Assembly (NCBI RefSeq): GCF_022458865.1
Contig: NZ_JAJNMU010000045.1
Span: 1 to 44,423 of the forward strand
Reading direction: 5' to 3'
Origin: Paenibacillus periandrae
GTDB taxonomy: Bacteria > Bacillota > Bacilli > Paenibacillales > NBRC-103111
DNA: 44,423 nucleotides
Shown here: in pieces, positions 15,914 through 23,718 of the stretch
Layout of the letters: the number at the start of each line of letters is the position of its first letter
Position numbering within the stretch: the stretch's first letter is position 1
Translations under genes and position numbers: made by a program
The notes under the pieces: generated by a model
What the model was told of the DNA's origin: nothing
Seen by the model: only the letters and a program-made list of their open reading frames with translations
Databases searched by the model: none

Positions 15914-16954
15914 ATGTATCAGTTTATGAAAGATTTAGAGGTATTAAAATGCCCGCCACTCATCATCAAAGAACGGGAACTATCGGAGAATGAGAGTATC
16001 CGCAGGAAATTTGCTTTGGAGGAGACGGATATTCGCCCTGATTACGGAAAGGAATTTTTGGAACAGGGAATCGTCATTTTCCCCGTATATCGAGATGAAC
16101 GCATGTTGCCCTTACAATATGGAGCGAAGTTTTGTGACTACCGCATGATTCATTATGGCGGGGGATTATGCGAAATTATACAGGAGTATGGCAAGCTCGA
16201 AGTGAATCCTCAAGACACACGCTATACGAAACAGGCGAGTAATTGCCCCAAACCCCGTTCGTTCTGGTTCTATTATGACAAAACGGAAGGGCGCTACAAG
16301 CATGAGAATAATGAAGCCCGGTGGAAGAATAGACTGGAGGAAATGAACATGGTTAAAGAAAGCTCGTTTATCCATGATTTGGTTTGGCGATTTTACGATT
16401 TCTACGATGAGTTTTGGATTATCCGCGTGGAGTTTAAAAAGCGCTACCACGTAGACCATATGCCGTCTCACTTGGACTTGCTCGACTATATGTATTATGT
16501 GGACTGTCAGCTTGAGGATGTAAAGGCGTATTTGTTGCTCTTGCAAATCTTTGGTGAATTGTCAGAGGAAGACTACAATATCGCCGCCATCATGATTGCC
16601 GAACTTGAACGGAAGATTGAGAACGCGCGGCATTATCTTCATCGGAAGGAATTGACGAGCACATTCGATGTGTGGGATGAGAAGCAACAAGGGAAGCCTG
16701 TCACGAAGTTTCATGCGATGGTCGAGCACCTTTTCAAACCTGCCTTCTTAATCAATCCTGTTGAAGAAAAGCAGCATCCCAATATCGGTCAAATTTATGC
16801 GCGGATTCAAACGACCAAGCATTATAGTAGTCCAGAAACGAACCGCGTTAAAATGAACGATACGATGAAAAGCACCCAACAAGCTTTTGCGGTGAAAGGC
16901 GCGACACAAATAACCTCCATTTTTGATTACAGCATTTACTATCTCAACGACTGA
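15914..16954 (+). CDS. Uncharacterised protein, 346 residues
   Basis: I do not recognise this protein. It is soluble, lacks a signal peptide or membrane segment, and is rich in Tyr, His and charged residues. Visible segments include a GxGGLCEIIQEYG stretch near residue 85, WFYYDKTEGRYKHENNEARW around 118 and a helical Glu-rich region near 220-245. The ATG at 15914 follows GAAAGGAAG. It stands alone between a terminator and a strongly structured intergenic region, beside other small genes of accessory type, so it may be cargo or a function of a mobile element. The reading frame appears intact. Confidence 0.6.
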   Translation: MYQFMKDLEVLKCPPLIIKERELSENESIRRKFALEETDIRPDYGKEFLEQGIVIFPVYRDERMLPLQYGAKFCDYRMIHYGGGLCEIIQEYGKLEVNPQDTRYTKQASNCPKPRSFWFYYDKTEGRYKHENNEARWKNRLEEMNMVKESSFIHDLVWRFYDFYDEFWIIRVEFKKRYHVDHMPSHLDLLDYMYYVDCQLEDVKAYLLLLQIFGELSEEDYNIAAIMIAELERKIENARHYLHRKELTSTFDVWDEKQQGKPVTKFHAMVEHLFKPAFLINPVEEKQHPNIGQIYARIQTTKHYSSPETNRVKMNDTMKSTQQAFAVKGATQITSIFDYSIYYLND

Positions 16955-17032
16955 AATGCTGCCTTACAGAGCTTACGTCATACGCAGGCTCTTTTCCCAT
17001 ACGACGAGGAATGTGCGACGTAAAGTCAAAAG

Positions 17033-17175
17033 AAAAATTGGGGCGCTACCCCAAACCCCGTCCTCGCCGGAGGCAGGTGGTCTTTAGTCAAGACCACTGA
17101 ATCAAGAGGATTTGGAGTAGGCGAGGGATTCAAGGGTCAAGATGAACTCGCTGCGCTCGCCCTTGATTCCCGTAC
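17033..17175. repeat. Cluster of nested inverted repeats
   Basis: Three structures lie in the gap 16955-17249. TTGGGG/CCCCAA is at about 17038-17054. GTGGTCTT/AAGACCAC is at about 17078-17098. A larger pair GGGATTCAAGGG (17125-17136) and CCCTTGATTCCC (17160-17171) has one mismatch and encloses a second small hairpin. The density of dyads resembles replication or transfer origins of Firmicute plasmids, but no nick site or Rep/Mob gene is visible. Confidence 0.5.
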
Positions 17176-17249
17176 CATGCCTGTTGTTTTCATCAAATGT
17201 TCATCACAGATTCACTTCTAATTTTATTCTTTGAAAGGAGGCAACCCAA

Positions 17250-17729
17250 ATGGAGGAAGAAGTCATACTACAAGAATTGAAAGAATGTACTCGAATGTTC
17301 CACGAGCAAATCACTCAAGATGCTATTCGCCTATTGATGAATGACAATTTGGGGCTTCTCGGTTTATACATAACTAACCATGAGGGCAATGAACGTATCG
17401 AGTTATCGCCAATACTGATTGCTGAGGAAGCCACATACTTGAATATATACCCAATTAAATATGCCATTATTATCTCTTGTCATGAACTTGGTCATGCAAA
17501 AGATGCCAAATTCAAATACCGCGAAATGGAAGCATTTCGCTTGAAAAATGTAGATACGCTTCAAGCGAAGAAGCGTATCATCAAATTAAAAATTCAAAAT
17601 GAAATCGCTGCTTGGAAAATGGCGCATACTTTTTGCCCTTATCAAGAGGAGTTAAAATATGCGGCGCGGCTCCATTTGAAGCAATGTATAAGGGATTGGC
17701 TTCTCAAAGGGAAGAGTCCGTGGTTGTAA
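17250..17729 (+). CDS. Small HExxH (zincin-like) protein, function unknown
   Basis: A 159-residue soluble protein. It carries a clear zinc-metallopeptidase signature, ISCHELGHAKD at about residues 76-86, in which the two His of HELGH would bind zinc and Glu would be the catalytic base. A second Glu-containing helix (RIIKLKIQNEIAAWKMA, about 109-125) could provide the third ligand, in the manner of gluzincins or ImmA-like proteases. ImmA-type proteins cleave repressors of mobile elements, but no ImmA-specific motif is evident. It starts at ATG 17250 behind GAAAGGAGGC. A small HTH frame follows directly, an arrangement that would suit a protease-regulator pair. Substrate unknown. Confidence 0.65.
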   Translation: MEEEVILQELKECTRMFHEQITQDAIRLLMNDNLGLLGLYITNHEGNERIELSPILIAEEATYLNIYPIKYAIIISCHELGHAKDAKFKYREMEAFRLKNVDTLQAKKRIIKLKIQNEIAAWKMAHTFCPYQEELKYAARLHLKQCIRDWLLKGKSPWL

Positions 17730-17790
17730 CAATATAAAGGGCTTCATTGGCAACAATGCAAAGAGGGCAAACAAACGGAGGGAAAACGGA

Positions 17791-17961
17791 ATACAGACCA
17801 TCCATGAGTATCAGCAACAAAGGAAAGCTAATACTTCGGATAAAATCCAATTATTAAGGGCTTTGCTCCTCAAATACCCGAAGGCTTCAAATTATCAGAT
17901 TGCAGAATTGTTAGGTGTCACAGAGGGATACATTCGTAAACTGAAAAAACAATTGAATTAA
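17791..17961 (+). CDS. Short helix-turn-helix frame without a canonical start
   Basis: About 56 residues ending in a well-formed HTH (YPKASNYQIAELLGVTEGYIRKL), like the DNA-binding ends of RNA polymerase sigma or plasmid regulators. No ATG, GTG or TTG occurs in the frame. The nearest ribosome binding site (CGGAGGG, 17775-17781) points to ATA at 17791, and an ATG at 17804 is in another frame. Either the gene starts at a rare codon or it has lost its start by a frameshift. Confidence 0.4.
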   Translation: MQTIHEYQQQRKANTSDKIQLLRALLLKYPKASNYQIAELLGVTEGYIRKLKKQLN

Positions 17962-18055
17962 CGCGTTGCTTTTTACACCAAATTAGAATATTATCGAATT
18001 AGATATTTGTTAAATTAAATATTCATTAAACTGAATTTGGCGGTGAGTAATAACC

Positions 18056-18661
18056 ATGCAACTGGATAAAGTGGTCAACTATCATAAAGCACTTGCAGAC
18101 CCAACAAGAATCAGGATTTTAATATTGCTTGCAGAAGGAGAACTTAATGGTCAGGTTTTAGCAGAAAAACTAGGTGTCTCCCCTGCTACCATTACACATC
18201 ACACTACAAAATTACGTGAGGCGAGCTTGATTAATGAGAGAAGGGATAAAAATACTATCTTTTTTTCTTTGAACCATTACTTCATAAAAAGTAATGCTAC
18301 TGCCTCTGTGGATTTAATCTACAAAAACGCGAATATTTTAGGGGGTGCGGAAGGTATGGACGATAAGAACATGCGACTTAAGGAATCAGTTATTAAAAAC
18401 TTCTTCACATCAAATGGGAAACTTAGGAACCTACCAGTGCAACTTAAGAAAAAGTTAATCGTATTAGAAAACCTTGTTTCCCGGTTAGAAAAAGGACGTA
18501 AATATACTGAAAAGGAAATCAACGAGTTCATCATGAATTTTCATGATGATTTCGCTACAATACGCAGAGAATTTATTATGCACCAATTCATGTTCAGAGA
18601 AAACCAAATCTACGAGTTAAATCCACCTGAAATGTGGGCAAGGTGGGATGTATTAACGTAA
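18056..18661 (+). CDS. ArsR-family regulator with C-terminal DUF2087 domain
   Basis: A 201-residue protein with an N-terminal ArsR-like winged helix (residues 5-75: LADPTRIRILILLAEGELNGQVLAEKLGVSPATITHH as recognition core) and a C-terminal DUF2087 domain (about 115-195: GKLRNLPVQLKKKLIVLENL, RKYTEKEINEFI and a closing WARWDVL). Cys metal-binding motifs of classical ArsR sensors are absent, so the signal is not a thiophilic metal by the usual site. The combination is found in Bacillales, commonly annotated as a metalloregulator by default. The ATG at 18056 is preceded by GGCGGTGAG. It stands upstream of a GNAT gene in the same direction. Confidence 0.8.
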   Translation: MQLDKVVNYHKALADPTRIRILILLAEGELNGQVLAEKLGVSPATITHHTTKLREASLINERRDKNTIFFSLNHYFIKSNATASVDLIYKNANILGGAEGMDDKNMRLKESVIKNFFTSNGKLRNLPVQLKKKLIVLENLVSRLEKGRKYTEKEINEFIMNFHDDFATIRREFIMHQFMFRENQIYELNPPEMWARWDVLT

Positions 18662-18726
18662 ATTGAATTGATGTTTAACTGTAAAAACCGCTCTTACTAA
18701 ACAATTGGATAAGGAAGGTGTACTAC

Positions 18727-19212
18727 TTGATTAGCTTAATACCAGTGAGTAATCCTTTGTCCAGTGAAAACTTGGAGATCCAAAAAGCGATTATGAATTC
18801 ACAACCCTTGTTCAACCGTTTAGTAGTTGGGAAGGAATTGCTAACTGTTGAAGATATCATCGAAGAAAACCAGAAGAATGTCGAATATGGCGAAAAGCTG
18901 TTTCACTTGAAGAAGGATAACGAACATGTTGGCTTAGTTACTTATCTCCCTCAAAATCCACATGATAATTGCACTTGGATTGGACTACTAATAATCCATA
19001 ATGAGCATGAAAGGAATGGTATCGGGACGATTGCCATAGAGTTATTGGAAGAAAAACTAAAGGAACGCAAAATAAATAGAGTCAGGTTATGTGTTCAAAA
19101 TGGGAACATTAAAGGGGCATCATTTTGGAATAAACATGGCTTTAATAAAATAAACAGTGGCTTTGACAATCACAAAAATCAAATCGATATCTATGAGAAA
19201 GTATTTCGATAG
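18727..19212 (+). CDS. GNAT-family N-acetyltransferase
   Basis: A 161-residue acetyl-CoA-dependent acetyltransferase. The GNAT core is visible: the strand IGLLIIHNEHERNGIGT with the pyrophosphate-binding loop (ERNGIGT, corresponding to Q/RxxGxG/A), then RVRLCVQNGNIKGASFWNKHGF, the standard motif B ending in the FWxKxGF pattern. The acceptor substrate cannot be inferred. TTG at 18727, eight bases after AAGGAAGG, is preferred over the GTG at 18718 that overlaps the ribosome binding site. Confidence 0.8.
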   Translation: MISLIPVSNPLSSENLEIQKAIMNSQPLFNRLVVGKELLTVEDIIEENQKNVEYGEKLFHLKKDNEHVGLVTYLPQNPHDNCTWIGLLIIHNEHERNGIGTIAIELLEEKLKERKINRVRLCVQNGNIKGASFWNKHGFNKINSGFDNHKNQIDIYEKVFR

Positions 19213-19243
19213 AAATCATTACATACTAAATTAAAGGAATGAA

Positions 19244-19882
19244 ATGAATATGACCATAGTCGGAATATTAGGTTCAATGTATGGTATTGAGGGATACGAT
19301 TGTACCATAGATTTATACGCCACCCTTATAACAGAATTTAACCCTGATGTCATTTGCGGTGAGGTACATCCAAACACATGGAATGTTTACTTGTCTGATA
19401 AAACTAAAAGAGGTTTCTGGGGAGAGGCGGAGGATATATACTATGACTGGATTTTCCCTTATTGCGAGGAGAATAGTGTAGTATTTTTACCAGTAGATTG
19501 GTTTGAGTTAGATGTTTGGAATGATTTTGACCCCTTTCTCAAATTCGAAGGAACACAGAGGGAAGCATTTCAGAACAAATTGGCGGATTGGTTTGAACAA
19601 CAAAAAAGAGTATGGAATGCTACTCCTATTCCTTTCAATTCTAAGCAATATGACGACATTGCAAGACAAAAATACAAATGGCTGTACGATATCAATACTG
19701 AGTCGCAAATCTTTAGGTGGATTTGTAGAAACCAGATTATGGTGCAAAGAATCAGGAATACAATCAAAAGACATCCAGGACAACGGATTTTATGTATAGC
19801 CGGGGCAGACCATAATTATTGTTATTACGATGGATTAAAAGACTTAGAAGATATAACAATACAATACCCTTTAAAACAATAG
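19244..19882 (+). CDS. Uncharacterised protein, distantly TraB/ChaN/EreA-like
   Basis: A 212-residue soluble protein with an intact frame and start ATG at 19244 behind AAAGGA. Two features recall the TraB/Tiki/ChaN/erythromycin-esterase superfamily: an early Glu-His motif after a beta strand (DVICGEVHPNTW, about residues 35-46) and a late His motif after a strand (ILCIAGADHNYCYY, about 184-197). In that superfamily such residues form an active or metal-binding site. Similarity is at motif level only, and I cannot name a function. It is likely the last gene of a small + strand group. Confidence 0.5.
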   Translation: MNMTIVGILGSMYGIEGYDCTIDLYATLITEFNPDVICGEVHPNTWNVYLSDKTKRGFWGEAEDIYYDWIFPYCEENSVVFLPVDWFELDVWNDFDPFLKFEGTQREAFQNKLADWFEQQKRVWNATPIPFNSKQYDDIARQKYKWLYDINTESQIFRWICRNQIMVQRIRNTIKRHPGQRILCIAGADHNYCYYDGLKDLEDITIQYPLKQ

Positions 19883-19908
19883 ATACCCGTCCGGGTAATT
19901 ATTCTACG

Positions 19909-19957
19909 ACTCATCATTGGAATTTGAACTGTTCTTGTTCCGATTTCAATGATGAGT
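19909..19957. repeat. Inverted repeat with large loop
   Basis: ACTCATCATTGGAA (19909-19922) pairs with TTTCAATGATGAGT (19944-19957) with one or two mismatches. It may be a terminator of the preceding gene, although no T run follows. Confidence 0.4.
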
Positions 19958-19998
19958 ACAGCAACCGAAGGGAGGTAGTTAATCACTTCGCGGAAAAC

Positions 19999-20040
19999 AA
20001 ACAATGACCGAGCGAGCAACTGCTTTCTCGGTCATTGTTT
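19999..20040. terminator. Strong bidirectional terminator-like hairpin
   Basis: A perfect 14 bp stem, AAACAATGACCGAG (19999-20012) with CTCGGTCATTGTTT (20027-20040), and a 14-nt loop. The A-rich left flank and T-rich right end fit a terminator for the 212-residue gene. The 628-base stretch 19883-20510 holds this, the inverted repeat before it, the tRNA-like fragment and another terminator, but no convincing gene. Confidence 0.65.
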
Positions 20041-20326
20041 AGCAAACTAAACCTTAATATTGAAGACCTTTAAGTCCACCACTACTTCAACTCTCTGCTT
20101 TACCACTATCTGTGATACGGTTCTCCGCGCTTCTATAACGGAAAGCTTTAAGCAAAGAGGGGACGTCAAAAAGGTAACTTCGCGGTAACAATCCGGTAAC
20201 AAAATGCCGATAATTAGCCGGATTTAATGATAACCAGAGATAATACAAAACGCCGAAAACCCAGACAGGACAAGGGTTCTGAGACTTTCCAATAACCAGA
20301 AATAACACGCGGCGGACACTGGCAGC

Positions 20327-20372
20327 GATGAGGTCAGGGGTTCGATTATCCCCCTAGGCTCCATAAAAAAAC
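20327..20372 (+). other. tRNA 3'-end-like sequence, first copy (possible attachment-site relic)
   Basis: GAGGTCAGGGGTTCGA (20330-20345) followed by CCCCCTAGGCTCCA resembles the T arm and acceptor end of a tRNA-Ala. The T loop is expanded by three bases and the 5' half is absent, so it is not a tRNA gene. Integrases leave such 3' fragments at attachment sites. Confidence 0.45.
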
Positions 20373-20373
20373 G

Positions 20374-20407
20374 TCATTACGAATAATAACGTAGTGGCGT
20401 TTTTTTA
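20374..20407. terminator. Terminator hairpin
   Basis: AAAAAACG...TACG pairs with CGTA...CGTTTTTT across a short loop with G-U pairs in the stem; both flanks are A/T runs. It could serve either strand and lies upstream of the stop of the TetR gene. Confidence 0.6.
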
Positions 20408-20510
20408 TGTTCACCGGGGGAGCGAACAACTGAAAGGGGGGCGTCCCGCGCGGACGTAATGAAGGGAGTAAGCTTCGAAGTATAGGCATCGAGTGGAGGG
20501 AGGTAGCCTT

Positions 20511-21095
20511 TCAGACCAATGTTTGAACGTACATGGCTACCAACGTATTTATTAATTCATCCCTTTCTGCTTTCAGAGTGCCGGAATCGTCGCCGAAGCT
20601 GCAGATCAACATCACGTGCTGGAACAACTGTCCGTAGAACATTCGAGCCAGCAGCTTAAAATTCGCGTCCCGTATCACATGTCTGGCTGCCAAGTCCAAC
20701 AGATAATTCGCCAAGTGCTCCTCCAAACGTTCCGGAATGGTCCGTACTATACTCGCGCAAGTGGGATTGTGCGGAACTTCCATGAGGCCGATTCGGATGA
20801 AATCGAGATTCTTCAAATGAATCTCCAGATAGTTCTGCGCCAGGAAAGTCAGATCTTCTCGCAATCGGCCGGTCAATCGGTGATTAACTTCGTCCGACAG
20901 GAGGGAAGTCGGAAATTTGGCGTTCAAAACCTCGCTGAATAAATTCTCTTTATTTCTAAAATGCCGGAATAACGTAACTTCATTCACTCCAGCTCTCCCG
21001 GCAATATCTCTCGTGGAAGCAGCCTCGTACCCTTTTTCGGAGAAAATAGCCAATGCCGTATCGATTATACGGTCTCTCGTACTGGATTTACTCAA
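20511..21095 (-). CDS. TetR-family transcriptional regulator
   Basis: A 194-residue one-component repressor with an N-terminal TetR HTH (about residues 8-55: RIIDTALAIFSEKGYEAASTRDIAGRAGVNEVTLFRHFRNKE as two blocks) and a helical ligand-binding domain. The TTG start at 21095 has AGAGGTG upstream. It is transcribed away from the NmrA-like gene at 21214. The 118-base gap contains a 20 bp dyad that it very probably binds, controlling both genes. The ligand is unknown. Confidence 0.88.
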   Translation of the reverse strand: MSKSSTRDRIIDTALAIFSEKGYEAASTRDIAGRAGVNEVTLFRHFRNKENLFSEVLNAKFPTSLLSDEVNHRLTGRLREDLTFLAQNYLEIHLKNLDFIRIGLMEVPHNPTCASIVRTIPERLEEHLANYLLDLAARHVIRDANFKLLARMFYGQLFQHVMLICSFGDDSGTLKAERDELINTLVAMYVQTLV

Positions 21096-21153
21096 AGTTG
21101 AAACACCTCTTTATTTTAGTTGACATCCTAATTATAATTATGTAGCATCATAA

Positions 21154-21173
21154 ATGCAAGTGAACACTTACAT
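21154..21173. promoter_or_regulatory. Probable operator of the TetR/NmrA divergent pair
   Basis: ATGCAAGTGAACACTTACAT is a 20 bp dyad with a single mismatched pair per half (core AAGTG-AA-CACTT) placed between the two divergent starts. The size and position are typical for a TetR-family operator. Confidence 0.65.
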
Positions 21174-21213
21174 TCATTTTTAGAACGATCTTTGAATTAA
21201 GGAGGCTGTATTC

Positions 21214-22032
21214 ATGAATTTGATTACCGGAGTTTCGAGCGATGTAGGGCAGGAGGTTGCACAGCAATTACATGACAGGGGACACCGAATTCGAGTGGTG
21301 AGCCGGAATCCCGGCGATTCCTGGCCTGTAGACGTAGAAGTGATTGCCGGGGACTTGACCGATCCTGCGGTTATGAACAAGGCGTTGTTGGGAGTCAAAA
21401 AGGCTTTCCTAATCGCGGTTCCAGGCGACGAATCATTCCCGGAGGTTGCAAGGGCACTTGGCGTTAAGCATCTCATCTTTCTCTCTTCCAGTGCGGTGGA
21501 GCTTGGTGCAGATAACCCTATTACTCGCATGCATGCGCGTATGGAGGAGTTGATCCGACAATCCGGTATTCCTTCCACTATTTTGAGGTCGGGACCCTTC
21601 ATGTCGAACGCGCTTCATTGGGCAGACACTATACGGTTTGGGGGAAGAGTCCGCGCGCCATACGGCAACGATGGGCTTGTTCCTATAGACCCCAGGGATA
21701 TTGCCGCCGTAGTTGTAGAGTCGCTTGTATCCGCTGGTCATGAAGGTCGGATTTACACCTTGACCGGTCCTGAGCTCCTGACTCCCGCAGATCAGGTGCA
21801 GACGATCGCAGAGGTGCTTCAGCAGTCGATCGAGTTCGACAATATCACCGAGTCGGTGGCTAAGGAAGAAATGAAGCAGTATATGCCTGAGGAAAAGGTA
21901 GACTCCGTTCTCCGAGTTAGGAAAGCTGCAACCGCACAACGAATCATTCGAAATACGGTAATGGAAGTAACAGGGCAAGCGGCACGCACGTTCAGACAGT
22001 TCGTTAAGGACCACATCGATGCTTTCCGATAA
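21214..22032 (+). CDS. NmrA-like NAD(P)-binding oxidoreductase
   Basis: A 272-residue atypical short-chain dehydrogenase of the NmrA/QOR2-like type. The Rossmann glycine motif is TGVSSDVGQEV (residues 5-15) instead of TGATGxLG, then VIAGDLTDP, FLSSSAVELG, and the hallmark SGIPSTILRSGPFMSN and GPELLTPADQ blocks. These enzymes reduce quinones or sense NADP rather than use the Tyr-Lys pair, and no YxxxK motif is present. ATG 21214 follows AAGGAGGC. Divergent from the TetR gene across a shared operator, so it is probably induced by an electrophile or quinone. Confidence 0.85.
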   Translation: MNLITGVSSDVGQEVAQQLHDRGHRIRVVSRNPGDSWPVDVEVIAGDLTDPAVMNKALLGVKKAFLIAVPGDESFPEVARALGVKHLIFLSSSAVELGADNPITRMHARMEELIRQSGIPSTILRSGPFMSNALHWADTIRFGGRVRAPYGNDGLVPIDPRDIAAVVVESLVSAGHEGRIYTLTGPELLTPADQVQTIAEVLQQSIEFDNITESVAKEEMKQYMPEEKVDSVLRVRKAATAQRIIRNTVMEVTGQAARTFRQFVKDHIDAFR

Positions 22033-22130
22033 AACGTGAGGACTCATCCGAGCAACTACAAGATTGTAAGTACGGCGTCAAGCCGATATACAAGATCACC
22101 ACTCTGCCGTATGGACCAAAACCTGCTTTG

Positions 22131-22163
22131 AGACTTCTGCCCAACTAAGCAGGAGTCTTTTTA
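22131..22163 (+). terminator. Terminator downstream of the NmrA-like gene
   Basis: AGACTTCTGC (22131-22140) pairs with GCAGGAGTCT (22149-22158) with one mismatch, followed by TTTTTA. Just before it, 22056-22146 encodes a short unrecognised C-terminal fragment (…KYGVKPIYKITTLPYG…) with no start. Confidence 0.65.
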
Positions 22164-22224
22164 TGTTTAATATTTAATTAAACGTAAATTAAAATTGGCT
22201 TTGGGTGTGTAATACCCCTAAGCG

Positions 22225-22281
22225 GAGAGCGCTTCGCAAGTAACGAAGAGGTCAGGGGTTCGAGTCCCCTATTTTCCACCA
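22225..22281 (+). other. tRNA 3'-end-like sequence, second copy with CCA
   Basis: The stretch shows a 5 bp anticodon-type stem (CTTCG/CGAAG), a perfect T arm (AGGGG-TTCGAGT-CCCCT) and an ATTTTCCACCA end. The 5' acceptor strand (GGAAAAT expected) and a proper D arm are missing and the position before the putative anticodon is A rather than T, so it is a tRNA fragment. It shares GAGGTCAGGGGTTCGA with 20330-20345. The rest of 22282-22676 shows no gene. Confidence 0.5.
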
Positions 22282-22676
22282 AACGTTTCCTTCAGAATGA
22301 CAGAAATGTAGTTTCTATTTTTAGTTTAGAGCCTTGCATCACAAGTCGGTTTTTGCCAAAATTGCGTGTTATGCAGATTCGGAAAGGCATAAGCTACTTT
22401 ACACACCCTACTCATGTTGAATGTTGTGTCGCTTATCAGGAAATAAATTATTAGAGCCGCATTTACCTATTAGACTAAGCTCAGGCGCTGTTGGCGCTTG
22501 GGCTTTTATTTACGCAGAAGTGTACACCACTAGCTGTTTACTTGATTCTTGAAAGTGATGTACTTTCCCGCTAAAGTATAAGGAAGCAGTTGGGAATTCC
22601 GGTTTATATTGCGTGAAATTGCTGTAACAGTTTTTCTATTTTATGCAAGACGAAATTTTGCGAAGGGGAGATACTG

Positions 22677-23171
22677 ATGCTCGTTAGAGGTAGTGTAGAT
22701 AAGTATGATAGAGAGACTTCTCAGCATATCGTTGCATACTTGGATATTTTGGGGATTGCAGCAAGGATGAAGCATGGGTACGAGGGACAAAAGCTTGCAA
22801 TGAATAAGCTTCATAACCTGTATACTCATTCTATGGATAAGCGAACAGCTATGGATGGCTACAGTGATATTCAGTTCAAGATATTTTCCGACAACATTAT
22901 TATTGTCAAGAAGCTGTCAGAACAGCCGGAGAAAAGACTGCTCGATATAAGAGCACTATTATTTTGTGTTTCAAATTTCCAATGCTTAGCGGTTACAGAC
23001 AGTGTTGGATGGCTTGTTCGTGGAGGGATATCAATAGGAGAACTCTTTATCGATGAAACTATGGTATGTGATAACTTGTGTTTTTTGAATTATCTATATA
23101 TTCAGCATTTCGGAGGTCAGTTCTTAAAAAATGGGATTGCTTCTTCCGGCCAAGCGCGGCGAATCACTTGA
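22677..23171 (+). CDS. Class III nucleotidyl cyclase-like protein, probably truncated
   Basis: A 164-residue product resembling uncharacterised proteins with a class III adenylate/guanylate-cyclase-like core. A first strand with a metal-binding Asp (IVAYLDILGIAARM, about 18-31), a second Asp in FKIFSDNIIIVKKL (about 67-80), and WLVRGGISIGELFID (about 111-125), matching the RxGIxxGE element. The normal continuation after this point is absent: the frame carries on with an unrelated tail and stops, while 23131-23331 is open in another frame. I therefore regard it as C-terminally disrupted. The ATG at 22677 follows AGGGGAG. Similar cores occur in Pycsar cyclases, but no partner effector is present. 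Confidence 0.5.
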   Translation: MLVRGSVDKYDRETSQHIVAYLDILGIAARMKHGYEGQKLAMNKLHNLYTHSMDKRTAMDGYSDIQFKIFSDNIIIVKKLSEQPEKRLLDIRALLFCVSNFQCLAVTDSVGWLVRGGISIGELFIDETMVCDNLCFLNYLYIQHFGGQFLKNGIASSGQARRIT

Positions 23172-23359
23172 ATTAGCTGTAGCTTCCTCCTTAAGGCCTT
23201 CAGTCAAAAATAGAGAAGAACTAATTTTCAATATCGCGCTCTCTTTCGATGAGGTTTACATTCGGTTTTTAAGTGCACGGTGCACCCATGAACAGATAGG
23301 AAAGAAGAACTGCACCCATCTGTTGCCGTAAAATGTAGCAAATCGGCTGTAACTTCCGT

Positions 23360-23545
23360 TCAGTATCCGTCAGTATGATCAAATTCAACCCCTATAATGT
23401 CATCGAACGGAATCCAGCGCCAACATTCATCGCCGCGTCCGTTTTCCCCAGTTCCAATACGTTTTCGGTGTGAATCGATTTCAATTACATATCCGGTTAT
23501 GTTCTCGTTACCCTGCTCATTATAGATCGTAATCGTTACCGGCAA
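23360..23545 (-). pseudogene. YolD-like protein, C-terminal part only
   Basis: About 61 residues (open back to roughly 23,618 without a good start) match the C-terminal half of YolD-like proteins: VTITIYNEQGNENITGYVIEID followed by a variable loop and WIPFDDIIGVEF. YolD proteins are small partners of Y-family polymerases (UvrX/YqjW) in Bacillus prophages. The usual N-terminal helical half is missing and no polymerase gene is next to it. Confidence 0.5.
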
Positions 23546-23682
23546 TATTGAAGCGAGTGCTGACCGCAGGATCCCGTCGATAGTATGATGAACGTTGGCT
23601 ACTCCGTATTTGCTTTAAAATCGTAGACTCAAGACGAAATAGACAAATCTTGGTGGGATTTAGACTTTAGCGACAGACAAAT

Positions 23683-23718
23683 AGCCAGACGGGGGTAATC
23701 CGTTGGGCTTTTTTTTAT
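23683..23718 (+). terminator. Terminator-like hairpin
   Basis: AGCCAGACGG (23683-23692) pairs imperfectly with CCGTTGGGCT (23700-23709) and is followed by seven Ts. It ends a short unrecognised coding fragment (…DKSWWDLDFSDRQIARRG) at about 23,626-23,699. From 23,719 to 24,020 I see only fragments. Confidence 0.5.

Noticed and set aside
20087..20308. Minus-strand 73-codon frame near 20.1-20.3 kb
   Set aside because: No family resemblance or good ribosome binding site, and it overlaps the terminator and att-like sequences. The region looks more like the remnant of an integrase 3' flank.
22225..22281. A functional tRNA gene
   Set aside because: The T arm and CCA are good, but there is no 5' acceptor strand, no proper D arm, and the base before the putative anticodon is not T.
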